From an uncultured Bacteroidales bacterium (GTDB lineage: Bacteria > Bacteroidota > Bacteroidia > Bacteroidales > UBA932), in assembly GCA_905235675.1 (NCBI GenBank), contig CAJONC010000003.1:1-64000 (forward strand): a stretch of 64,000 nucleotides of DNA, given 5' to 3'. The translations under genes and the position numbers were made by a program. A model generated the notes under the pieces. The model saw nothing but the letters and a program-made list of their open reading frames with translations. It searched no databases and had not been told where the DNA came from. Shown in pieces: positions 34,208-42,774 of this stretch; the first letter of the stretch is position 1, and each line of letters starts with the position of its first letter.

Positions 34208-36871
34208 TTAACGATTAATGTTGTTACCAATATGGCAATTCAATGAATATGAACCGGAATACAGGTCGTGCTCACTACCATCCGGCAGATATACTTTGGC
34301 AGTGCTGCCGACAGGAATCCTGACATCTATCTTAAACCTGTCTTCTGCTTGTTTCCAACTGACTTCTACTCTTCCATAAGGAGTATCCTTGGAAGCCTTC
34401 ACCCAGGCTATATCCCTGATAAGCTGCGGACGGATAATTATATGCTTGTATCCGGGATCGGATTCATCAGGGTTGATACCTGCCAAAGCCTGATAGAACC
34501 AGGTTCCTATGCCGTTGTAGCAATTGTGGATACGGCTTCTGCGGCCATTCCAGTGCTCCCAGGTCAAGTCTGCGCCATTATCCAGCATATATAGATAGCC
34601 CGGATAATCCCGTTTTTTGAGCATATTGTAAACAAACTCTGTTTCAGATTCCCTTGTGGCCCATTGCGTCAGGACAGGAACCCCGACCAGGCCAGTAGAA
34701 AGGTGGCCTTTGAAACGCCCTTCAGTTTCGTTCCTGAGAGTTTCCTTCACCTTGTCGAGGCAATCCTCAGGTGTTGCTCCTACAAACATAGGATAGACAA
34801 GATCTATCTGGGTACCTGTAGAATAGCTGTTATTATCCGGATTGAAGAATTCCTTATGCAAATTCTCGTTCTGCTCTCTGTGTTTTTCGAGATATAAATC
34901 AGCCTGCTCATGCTTTCCCAGAGCTCTTGCTATCTTCGACATAGTAAGATAACTCTCGGACAATACACAGTTGCTGACAATGTTGATTGAGAGCGGGTCC
35001 TTCTGATCTATTCCGGTTGGGGTTGCCCAGTCACCCAGATACCACCATCTGTAGTCCCTGTCTCCCCAGTTGGTAAGAAGGCCGTTTCTCTTGTATCTTT
35101 CTGCAAACGAGATCCATCTCTCCATATTAGGGTAGAACTTCTCCATCATACGGGTATCACCGTAGTTGAGATAAGTCTGCCACGAGGCTATGATAAGGAA
35201 TTCGCACCAGAACGGACCGCCTCCGGCCCTGTTCGGATTAGGTGCAGTATGGGGCATATCACCGTCTTCCTTCTGGCTGTCCGACCAGGCCTGCAGCCAG
35301 TTCATATAGAGAGGATTCGCATTGAACATTGTCTGGAATGTAGGGGTGGAGGCATTGCCATCTCCACCATATCCCAGTTTTTCGTGATGAGGACAGTCAA
35401 CCATATAGCCACCCAGGGTGAGGGCCTTGACAGTCTTGTGAATCATATTATGAATAGCATTCAAATCCTCATCCGAACATTCGAATTCGGAATCACCATC
35501 ATAATCTGTCGTGATTGCACGTCCTGTAATGGCCGAAGGTTCCAGGGGTTCAGCCAAGCCTTTTATCTCCAGATAACGCAGCGCTTTATACTGGAACTTG
35601 TTGGTGTATCTTGCCGCTGTTTTGCCGTCACCTATATAGACGTCAGCAAAATTCTTCATTTCTCTGAAATCCTTCGGATCCTCCAGATAGAAATCCTCAT
35701 AGAAGAATGTAACTTCCTTGCCGTCACCGACAACAGGCATATCGATTTCGACAAAGCCGACGAACGCGTGACCAAGGTCATACACATAACTGCTGTCCGC
35801 CACCTTATGCACAGCCACCGGCTTGTATGTCTGGTAAAAAACATTTGGCTCACACATCTGAGGAGAAGCTTCGTGTTCGGGGATATCTCCGACAACTACG
35901 GGCTGCCACCGGACAGCGTTAAGAGACTTCGAAGTGAAATCCTTTACGGACTTCCGCAAATCAACGACTTCACCTTTTGTCCAGTCCTTTCCGGAATAAT
36001 AACGTCCGATATCCGCGGCTTCCCAAGTTGAATCCGTCCTTGCCAGCACCTCATATCGCCCGTTACCGATTCTTTCAAGTTGTGCGCGGACATACGGCCC
36101 CCCTGCCACAACGCCCGGTATCCTCTTTAGATACCAGCCTGTCCCGGCCCAGATGACAAGTTCGTTTTCGCCTTTTTCAAGCAGGTCCGTAACATCATAG
36201 GTCCTGATGATGGAGCGCTTCGGATGCTGGCTTACAGCCGGATTCAAGACTGAAGCGGAAACCGGCACCCCGTTGATGTATGCATCGTGATAACCCAGGG
36301 AATTAACGTGAAGGAGAACTCTTTCTTTGCCCGGAGAATAAGTGAATGATTTTCTAAAAAGCGGAGAGATGTGCATATCCTTATCCTCGCGAGGCTGTCG
36401 GATACCTATGAAACACGTATTGCCATCCCAATCGTCCCCACGAAGAAGTCCAATTCCGAAATCGGCGGGTTTACTCCAGGCAGAAGGTTTTCCATTCTCG
36501 TCCCATACCCTCACCTTCCACCAGGCCCGGGTTCTCGGGCCGAGAGGACGCCCGTCAAATACTACTCCCGTTGAGCTTTCTTTTTCCACCTTGCCGCTGT
36601 TCCAAAGGTCGGCTTCTTTCTCATTGAGTCTGTCCGGTTCGCTTGCGACCAGCACCTGATATGCGGTAGAATGGGCGCCTTTTTTCCTGCTGGTCATCTT
36701 CCAGCTGAAACGAGGTGCAGTATTGTCGATTGCCAGTGGATTCTTCAGATAATCACATCTCAAATCATTAATCCTGATGCTGGCGCAACAGGGCATTGCC
36801 AGAAAGGCAAAAACGGCCATTGTCAAAAGCAAGGCCGGCCTGCCAGGGGAATGGATGCTATTTCTTCTCAT
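34208..36871 (-). CDS. GH78 alpha-L-rhamnosidase
   Basis: The start is put at MRRNSIHSPGRPALLLTMAV (36871), the second ATG, overlapping the end of the NAGPA gene by 14 bases. The result is 887 residues. The N-terminal Bac_rhamnosid_N region has 'LRCDYLKNPLAIDNTAPRFS' and 'WNSGKVEKESSTGVVFDGRP', and beta domains follow. The (alpha/alpha)6 catalytic domain has 'VDCPHHEKLGYGGDGNAST' (the usual acid region DCPxREKxGWxGD), 'YRWWYLGDWATP' and 'LDNGADLTWEHWNGR' (catalytic Glu). The end is a beta sandwich. It releases alpha-L-rhamnose. It is fourth in the regulator-led operon. Confidence 0.92.
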   Translation of the reverse strand: MRRNSIHSPGRPALLLTMAVFAFLAMPCCASIRINDLRCDYLKNPLAIDNTAPRFSWKMTSRKKGAHSTAYQVLVASEPDRLNEKEADLWNSGKVEKESSTGVVFDGRPLGPRTRAWWKVRVWDENGKPSAWSKPADFGIGLLRGDDWDGNTCFIGIRQPREDKDMHISPLFRKSFTYSPGKERVLLHVNSLGYHDAYINGVPVSASVLNPAVSQHPKRSIIRTYDVTDLLEKGENELVIWAGTGWYLKRIPGVVAGGPYVRAQLERIGNGRYEVLARTDSTWEAADIGRYYSGKDWTKGEVVDLRKSVKDFTSKSLNAVRWQPVVVGDIPEHEASPQMCEPNVFYQTYKPVAVHKVADSSYVYDLGHAFVGFVEIDMPVVGDGKEVTFFYEDFYLEDPKDFREMKNFADVYIGDGKTAARYTNKFQYKALRYLEIKGLAEPLEPSAITGRAITTDYDGDSEFECSDEDLNAIHNMIHKTVKALTLGGYMVDCPHHEKLGYGGDGNASTPTFQTMFNANPLYMNWLQAWSDSQKEDGDMPHTAPNPNRAGGGPFWCEFLIIASWQTYLNYGDTRMMEKFYPNMERWISFAERYKRNGLLTNWGDRDYRWWYLGDWATPTGIDQKDPLSINIVSNCVLSESYLTMSKIARALGKHEQADLYLEKHREQNENLHKEFFNPDNNSYSTGTQIDLVYPMFVGATPEDCLDKVKETLRNETEGRFKGHLSTGLVGVPVLTQWATRESETEFVYNMLKKRDYPGYLYMLDNGADLTWEHWNGRRSRIHNCYNGIGTWFYQALAGINPDESDPGYKHIIIRPQLIRDIAWVKASKDTPYGRVEVSWKQAEDRFKIDVRIPVGSTAKVYLPDGSEHDLYSGSYSLNCHIGNNINR

Positions 36872-37832
36872 AAACCAAAAGGAACGTGGGAACCGAACGC
36901 TCGCCCGAGTCACTCGGCGTGTTGACCAGTCTTCCTCTTACACTCAAGGCTGTGGATCCGCCACCGTCCATATTAAGCGCATATTGAGGGTTGAAGTGAT
37001 ATTTGAGGAACTGAGTCATCCCCCTTGCAGACATTCCGGCGACGGTACCATAGGTCCTGTCCTTGTCAATCGCAATTAAAAGGAGATGATTATCCCCGGT
37101 CATTGCAAAAACGGTACGGGGATGCGTAACACCCTGATGACGATAAGGATGCTCATAATTATATGAGTTCAACTGGGATTCCGTCAGGTTAGCAGGGACG
37201 AAGTTCTCACCAACCGGGTCATAATTATCTATCAGCATCGGAGCGCTTGAAAATATATTCGGACAAGTATGCAGCCTATAATAACGGCGCTGCTGCGCAA
37301 GATTCATACCCTTACCCGAATACTCCAGATAGACGGTCCCGTCTTCGCGCATGTAAATTGCTCCGTCGTTTTTCCAGTTCGGCACATCCGTATCGCGTAT
37401 GTATGAATTAGAGATATTGTGATACTCTATTCCATCAACCCTTATATATACGGACTGGGGCTCAAAGGTAGCATTTATCGATGCGATTGCACCTTTCTCT
37501 TTCGCAAGGGCAGAACCGACTTTATCCGATGCAAGGACGAATTCAATCCGGTATTTATTGCTGTTCATATCCACGTCCAGAACTCTGACTCTCTGCCTCG
37601 CACAAGTGACCGGGTCATACCCTTCAAATCTATGGAGAAGCAAGCCTTCCGAAACCGTTTCGCTTGTCCAGCCCATCGTCCCGGGCCCGCCCTGAACTTT
37701 ATCCGCAGGTTCTTGGGGGGTCTCCGGTACTTCTTGCGATGTATTGTCTTCAACAGGGATAACGTCTTGCCTGCAAGAAATCAGGATGAGAAAAAAGACC
37801 AGTAATACTGCTGATTTGCAATGATATCTCAT
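36858..37832 (-). CDS. Phosphodiester glycosidase (NAGPA domain) lipoprotein
   Basis: A 324-residue lipoprotein (signal ...FFLILISCRQD). Residues about 60-320 match the NAGPA domain, named for the human uncovering enzyme that removes GlcNAc from a GlcNAc-1-phospho-6-mannose diester. Landmarks are 'CARQRVRVLDVDMNSNKYRI' and the end 'QYALNMDGGGSTALSVRG', 'NTPSDSGERSVPTFLLVYEK'. In bacteria this domain is also found in phosphodiester hydrolases acting on wall polymers and exopolysaccharides. It starts 20 bases after the GDPD fusion gene and overlaps the GH78 start, so it is part of the same transcript. The substrate is unknown. Confidence 0.85.
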   Translation of the reverse strand: MRYHCKSAVLLVFFLILISCRQDVIPVEDNTSQEVPETPQEPADKVQGGPGTMGWTSETVSEGLLLHRFEGYDPVTCARQRVRVLDVDMNSNKYRIEFVLASDKVGSALAKEKGAIASINATFEPQSVYIRVDGIEYHNISNSYIRDTDVPNWKNDGAIYMREDGTVYLEYSGKGMNLAQQRRYYRLHTCPNIFSSAPMLIDNYDPVGENFVPANLTESQLNSYNYEHPYRHQGVTHPRTVFAMTGDNHLLLIAIDKDRTYGTVAGMSARGMTQFLKYHFNPQYALNMDGGGSTALSVRGRLVNTPSDSGERSVPTFLLVYEKK

Positions 37833-37852
37833 ACGCGCAAAACTTTCATATA

Positions 37853-40800
37853 TTACCTTTTCCCTTTACTTGCCAGAACTTCGATCAGTTCCTCGGGGCA
37901 ATCCGTCATAATCATCTTGCAGGCGGGGAACACATTGAATATCGAATTGACCTGTGACGGATCGATGGATTTGGCGGGGATATAGTCCGCCAGGACGTTC
38001 AGCAGACACACCGTAACCACCATACCGGCATTGTGGGCATTTTTAGCATTGACAGCAGTTCCGCTGGACGGCGTCAATGTGTTGCCCCAGATAGCCTGGA
38101 TGCAATATGGCCCTTTACCCGCCATCTTCCTATAGATGCTATGGTTGAAATAAACCTGTGCATCGGGATTCAGAGAGAGTACTTCATCCACCTTTTCTTC
38201 ACTGTTGCAATAATAAAGCACCTGCCCGTTCATCCCGAGTTTGTCGACAACTTCCATAACCTGTGCGGTGGAAGCCGTCCTCGGGGAATAATCAAGGTTC
38301 ACATATACTTTTCCACGAGCCGCAAGCAGGAACTCTTCGAGCGTAGGCATCTTTTCCGATGTAACTCTCCCGTTCCTGTCTTTCATATAATACGATTTGA
38401 TCTTTGAAAGGGTCAAACTGGGAATATCGCCTGTTCCGTTCGTGGTGGAATTGATTGTCTGGTCGTGACATACCACAACCACTCCGTCAGAAGTGATCTG
38501 TGTATCCGTCTCGATGAATTCTGCGCCGGCGGCAATCGAGGCATTGACTGCAGATACGGAATTCTCGGGAATAGACCAGTCCGTGGTGTGGGCCCTGTGA
38601 GTCATCACCCAGCATTTGTTGCCGTCATGCAGCTCCGCCATTGCTTTATCCAGAGACAGGAGGCTCGAAACAGTTATTTCAAATGAAGCTGAAACGCCTC
38701 CGGCCTTAGCTGTTATTGAATAAACTCCCGGAGCGATAAACTCATGCGAAAGCACTCCGTTGGCGTTAAGCTTTTCGTTGCTTGCCGAACCATCGCCCCA
38801 ATCAACAGAAACATCAGTTGCCTGATAGATATTGAAGAAAGATAGCCTTACAGCCTCCCGCAACATGGCATAAGAAATTGTCGAGGATTTTATGAGTATA
38901 TCTGCTGAAGGAGAAATATGCGTTCCTTCATAAGCTCCAGGCCTCAAGTAATCGGTTTCACGACGATTGCCATTGTAATCTGTTGTCAGAGCTTCCGGAT
39001 CGACTTCATCCAACCAATTCAGAAAGTCCTGTGAAAGAGCCTGCCGGAGTTGTTCAGGCGTTGCCGGATCAAAACCGGCCGGTTGGTCATCCCAATGGTA
39101 GTTATTATCTCTTTCGTCCCACACGGCATTGATCGAAGCGACATTCTGCAGGTCGCTCCTGTGAGGCTGGAAAGCCTGCTCACCGGAGCCGTCGACACTC
39201 CCAAGGATATTATGTCCATATGAGTTCAAGCGGTACTTCTGATTGTTCATTGTAATGGCAGGTTTCGAATCCGCAGTATTTATGACGATACTGTTGATGA
39301 TTCTCCCCTCTGCGTCGTTCTCTACCCGGATTACCCCTCTCAATTTTGTTTCTTCGATGAATGTGCAGTTCGAAACGGAAAAGTGATACTGGCCGTTAAA
39401 AGTCGGGTCGTTGGAAGATACCGTCGAATAGTTGCCATGACTGACACAGTTGTTCATGGCAACGACGGACTGGGAATTGCAACTTGACACCGTACCCCAT
39501 TCACCCCCGTCCAGATAATTTGATATGAACGCACATTTGTTAAAATACAAGAAGGCTTCCGACGAAGAAGCATTGAACACAGCTCCACGGTCGTGCGCAG
39601 AGTTGTTCTCAAAGATACAATTATGGAAGGCCGCTTTTCCGGACGACACAAACAAGGCTCCGCCACGGTAAGCATAATTGGAATAAAAGCAGGCATTATC
39701 TACCTGGAACAAGGCCTCCGGATTGTTCAAATAAACAACACCGCCATAGTTGCTTGCGCCATTTGCATAGGCGAAATCAATGCCGTCGAAAACAAATTTA
39801 AGTGGTGCGCTTATATACATTATGCGTCCACTGTTATTCCCGGTGACAAGCGTTTTGTTATTGTGTATGTCGCGGCAGTCGGTATCTCCATTATGAAGGC
39901 CTTGCGGATATCCTCCTTTGAAATGGCAGGAATACGATCCGGTATCAATAGAGACATTTATATTGTATTCACCTTCGGCCATATGAACCGACACATCTTC
40001 CGTGATTGTCCCTGACCTGAGCAATGCAGACAGTTCGCTCGCTGACATTGCATTTTCCCACGTTTTACCATTCTTTTTGCCCGCACCTGTCTGTGTTACA
40101 TAATAGTTTTTCCCATCCCAGTTGAATTCATAATGCCCATCGGCGGGCACGAGGATATCTTCAAGACTGCCAAGTTCAAGAAGGTCTCCTGCTTCAAGAC
40201 TGATGGATTCGGAAGAAGAGCCCCTTGCTATAAGAGTCCCGGAATCATCATACGCATTTATCGAATACCCTTTGCTCAACTTGCAAGGCAAGGCACCATA
40301 AAAGAAGGTGTCATCATCTGTAACTGAAACAGATATGCTGTCACAGGCATTCGGAACATCGACGGATAACCCGCCATTCTTCAAATTCAGGCCTATGTCC
40401 CCACCGGTGCCGCAGACAGGAGTTCCGTCATTGGAGCGGAACGTCAAGCTTCGAACGCCATTTTTCCCGCAGGAAAAGCGAATGAAAGCAAAAATGGGAT
40501 AAATAACCTGCTCTTCACTTGATTCAGTATCCAGAATACCTGCAAACAACGGCGAAACAGTGTTGACAGTGTACTTATCATTAACCTTTGACATCCCTGT
40601 ACATCCGTATACTGCAAGCACATTCTTACAAGAAGACTCCACCTCCAGCGGTAAGGAAACTACGCCCCCGTTGGAATAGACCTTTGCAGTACGCACGATT
40701 CCCGTTGCAGGATTGACATAAAAAACAGAATCTCCCTTTGTCCAGTAAGGAGAGCTGTTTTCACTAATCGACATTTTAGTATTCAATTTGCCAAGGCGGA

Positions 40801-40921
40801 CAGTCACTCCTTTATATACCAATTCGTCTTTAGTATGTTCCACCGGTTCTGTATCATCGGGTTTTTCGCAAGAAAATGGAACTATACAAGACAGCGCAAA
40901 TAAAAGTAATAGTCGTTTCAT
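37853..40921 (-). CDS. Large lipoprotein: beta-helix, PKD and glycerophosphodiester phosphodiesterase
   Basis: A 1022-residue lipoprotein (MKRLLLLFALSCIVPFSCEK). There are four parts. An N-terminal beta region covers residues 1-270. A parallel beta-helix of polymorphic-repeat type covers about 280-640 ('CHFKGGYPQGLHNGDTDCRD', 'NNPEALFQVDNACFYSNYAY', 'KAAFHNCIFENNSAHDRG'). A PKD domain lies at about 680-755 ('VSVDWGDGSASNEKL', 'EFIAPGVYSITAKAG'). The C-terminal GDPD is at about 770-1015 ('VMTHRAHTTDWSIPENSVSA', 'AEFIETDTQITSDGVVVVCH', 'MTDCPEELIEVL'), with both catalytic His and the metal Glu/Asp. It should release an alcohol from glycerophospho-diesters at the cell surface. It follows the regulator by seven bases. 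Confidence 0.88.
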   Translation of the reverse strand: MKRLLLLFALSCIVPFSCEKPDDTEPVEHTKDELVYKGVTVRLGKLNTKMSISENSSPYWTKGDSVFYVNPATGIVRTAKVYSNGGVVSLPLEVESSCKNVLAVYGCTGMSKVNDKYTVNTVSPLFAGILDTESSEEQVIYPIFAFIRFSCGKNGVRSLTFRSNDGTPVCGTGGDIGLNLKNGGLSVDVPNACDSISVSVTDDDTFFYGALPCKLSKGYSINAYDDSGTLIARGSSSESISLEAGDLLELGSLEDILVPADGHYEFNWDGKNYYVTQTGAGKKNGKTWENAMSASELSALLRSGTITEDVSVHMAEGEYNINVSIDTGSYSCHFKGGYPQGLHNGDTDCRDIHNNKTLVTGNNSGRIMYISAPLKFVFDGIDFAYANGASNYGGVVYLNNPEALFQVDNACFYSNYAYRGGALFVSSGKAAFHNCIFENNSAHDRGAVFNASSSEAFLYFNKCAFISNYLDGGEWGTVSSCNSQSVVAMNNCVSHGNYSTVSSNDPTFNGQYHFSVSNCTFIEETKLRGVIRVENDAEGRIINSIVINTADSKPAITMNNQKYRLNSYGHNILGSVDGSGEQAFQPHRSDLQNVASINAVWDERDNNYHWDDQPAGFDPATPEQLRQALSQDFLNWLDEVDPEALTTDYNGNRRETDYLRPGAYEGTHISPSADILIKSSTISYAMLREAVRLSFFNIYQATDVSVDWGDGSASNEKLNANGVLSHEFIAPGVYSITAKAGGVSASFEITVSSLLSLDKAMAELHDGNKCWVMTHRAHTTDWSIPENSVSAVNASIAAGAEFIETDTQITSDGVVVVCHDQTINSTTNGTGDIPSLTLSKIKSYYMKDRNGRVTSEKMPTLEEFLLAARGKVYVNLDYSPRTASTAQVMEVVDKLGMNGQVLYYCNSEEKVDEVLSLNPDAQVYFNHSIYRKMAGKGPYCIQAIWGNTLTPSSGTAVNAKNAHNAGMVVTVCLLNVLADYIPAKSIDPSQVNSIFNVFPACKMIMTDCPEELIEVLASKGKR

Positions 40922-40928
40922 ACCTGTT

Positions 40929-42548
40929 CTATACTTTCTTGTTTTGAATCTGCATTACTTCTGACTCAAAAGAGTCACGTTCGCATATCGCTGCATTTCT
41001 GGCTTTTACGCGATAATTGTAAATCGTGGAGACCGACTTGTTCAGAAAAGAAGCAATCTTCACCGAGTCAGTTACGCCAAACCTGATAAGAGCGAATATG
41101 CGTAGTTCGGTATTCAATGTTCCTTTTCCAATCAATTCTTCTCCGATATGCTTGTCCGGTTCAAGCAATGCATTAAACTGTTCAATAAAATCCGGAAAGA
41201 GACCAAGAAAGGCGTTGTCAAATTCCTTATATATGAACTGCCGCTCTTCATCAATAAACGAATCGGACTTGAGCTCAGACTTTATTGTCTGGATATCGTT
41301 CTGTTTTGCAGTAACCCTTAATTTCGATCTGTATCTTTCCAAGCTATTGATATGATCGGTAAATAATAAAAGATATTGGCCCAATGTGGCATTAAGGGCG
41401 ACGTTGGCAGCCTGAATCTCTTCGTTCTGCTTTTTTATCATGGATTGTGCATCAATTACTTCCTGATGATATTGCCTCAAAGCATTGAATCCATATACGA
41501 GAAATACCAGCATCAGCACCAAAATCAACAGCGCATAAAATAAAGATCTGATAAGTTTCCGCTCCCTGACGCTATAAGCATCATTTATAATGGGGAGGAT
41601 CTGGGATATTTCATTCAGGCATATCCGGGCATCTGAGCTCACAGCTCCCTTGTATGCAAAATCGATAAAACTATATGCCGTTTTAACATCTCCCCGTTCA
41701 TAAAGAAGACGGGCAACCTGAATGATGGACCGCCCTTCCTTGTTTAACAAGCGTACATCATAATCGGCACTGATCGCAAAATTAAGCAGAGCGTTATCAG
41801 TATCGCCTTCATTCAAATATATTTTCGCCTTGAAATAATATAAGATGGGATAATCTTCCAACGGCAATTCCCCACAATCCAGGCGCCTGTCGAGCAAAGC
41901 CAGGGCCTGCTTATACTCTTTATTCTGGATAAGACGATTCACATACTGTGAATAATACTCTATGATCGTATTGTCTTCAGTGCCGTATGAAATGATAGTC
42001 GAAATATAATATGCCTCCTTGCGATGATATATGTCGCGGAGATTCGCGTCTCTTGTCGTGCTTGCAAGTCCGTGCCATATTAGATTCTGTGCAATGTAAT
42101 ACTCCACTTGATTGCCTGAAGAAAAATACAAAACAGAGTCTTGGGAACTTAGTGCGTCCAAAGACGCATTATAAAGGCCGGAGATAGCATAACGGTTTGC
42201 AAGGTCCAGAGTCGCATCCACCATTAAATCGGAATCGTTGCTATGTGCCGCTACAAGGCTTTTTTTATGAGCATAAACAAGCGCAGAATCAACGTTGTTC
42301 TTATAATATAAACCATAGAGGGAATCAAGAATAAAATACTCCTGCCGAGGAGTGCAGGAACCGTTCAAAGAAGATTTTAGTTCCTTGAGGGACCTCTCAC
42401 GGGACTTTTCAATCTCCGGAGCCTCGGAGACAGAATGGTTAAGTTCACGTATTGCATTTTTTATGTCCTCCCTGTAATTGTTCTGACTTGCACAAGAAAA
42501 CAGGATTGGCATAAAACAAATTGCAGCAATATGGATATGGCGTTTCAT
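40929..42548 (-). CDS. DUF6377-type membrane-anchored TPR regulator with C-terminal HTH
   Basis: The start is set at MKRHIHIAAICFMPILFSCA (42548), giving 539 residues with a lipobox-like FSC. A long tetratricopeptide-like helical region fills the periplasmic part ('LMVDATLDLANRYAISGLYN', 'YEQALALLDRR'-type repeats). One transmembrane helix at about 335-355 ('LFYALLILVLMLVFLVYGF') is followed by a coiled coil. A LuxR-like HTH closes the protein ('NTELRIFALIRFGVTDSVKI', 'FLNKSVSTIYNYRVKARNAA'). Bacteroidetes proteins of this build sense glycans across the inner membrane and bind DNA directly. It is the first gene of the phosphodiesterase operon and divergent from susC, so it is the likely controller of both. 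Confidence 0.83.
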   Translation of the reverse strand: MKRHIHIAAICFMPILFSCASQNNYREDIKNAIRELNHSVSEAPEIEKSRERSLKELKSSLNGSCTPRQEYFILDSLYGLYYKNNVDSALVYAHKKSLVAAHSNDSDLMVDATLDLANRYAISGLYNASLDALSSQDSVLYFSSGNQVEYYIAQNLIWHGLASTTRDANLRDIYHRKEAYYISTIISYGTEDNTIIEYYSQYVNRLIQNKEYKQALALLDRRLDCGELPLEDYPILYYFKAKIYLNEGDTDNALLNFAISADYDVRLLNKEGRSIIQVARLLYERGDVKTAYSFIDFAYKGAVSSDARICLNEISQILPIINDAYSVRERKLIRSLFYALLILVLMLVFLVYGFNALRQYHQEVIDAQSMIKKQNEEIQAANVALNATLGQYLLLFTDHINSLERYRSKLRVTAKQNDIQTIKSELKSDSFIDEERQFIYKEFDNAFLGLFPDFIEQFNALLEPDKHIGEELIGKGTLNTELRIFALIRFGVTDSVKIASFLNKSVSTIYNYRVKARNAAICERDSFESEVMQIQNKKV

Positions 42549-42560
42549 TATAGCAATATG

Positions 42561-42568
42561 CAAATGTA
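42561..42568 (-). promoter_or_regulatory. Putative -7 box (TACATTTG) for the regulator-led operon
   Basis: The minus-strand TACATTTG ends 12 bases before the chosen ATG. The 226-base divergent region (42549-42774) is AT-rich and must also carry the regulator's binding site. I saw no convincing dyad in it. Confidence 0.45.
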
Positions 42569-42711
42569 ATTAAAAACAATGATTTAAGAGCATCTTACGC
42601 ACTACTATTTCCTTCTGCTTTTGCAAAAATAATAAATTGTCAAACAAATACTTAGATACCAAAAATCACTACTATCGACTTTGTCGGGGGCTATAAGAAC
42701 TCCTTTTAGTC

Positions 42712-42719
42712 TAACTTTG
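42712..42719 (+). promoter_or_regulatory. Putative -7 box (TAACTTTG) for the susC operon
   Basis: TAACTTTG fits TAnnTTTG and leaves a leader of about 50 bases before the ATG at 42775, usual for regulated SusC genes. There is no TTG at the expected -33 position, as expected for an activator-dependent promoter. Confidence 0.45.
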
Positions 42720-42774
42720 TAAGTAAAACAAGGTATTAAACCATAGATTCCACATTTTAATTAATTAACATAAG

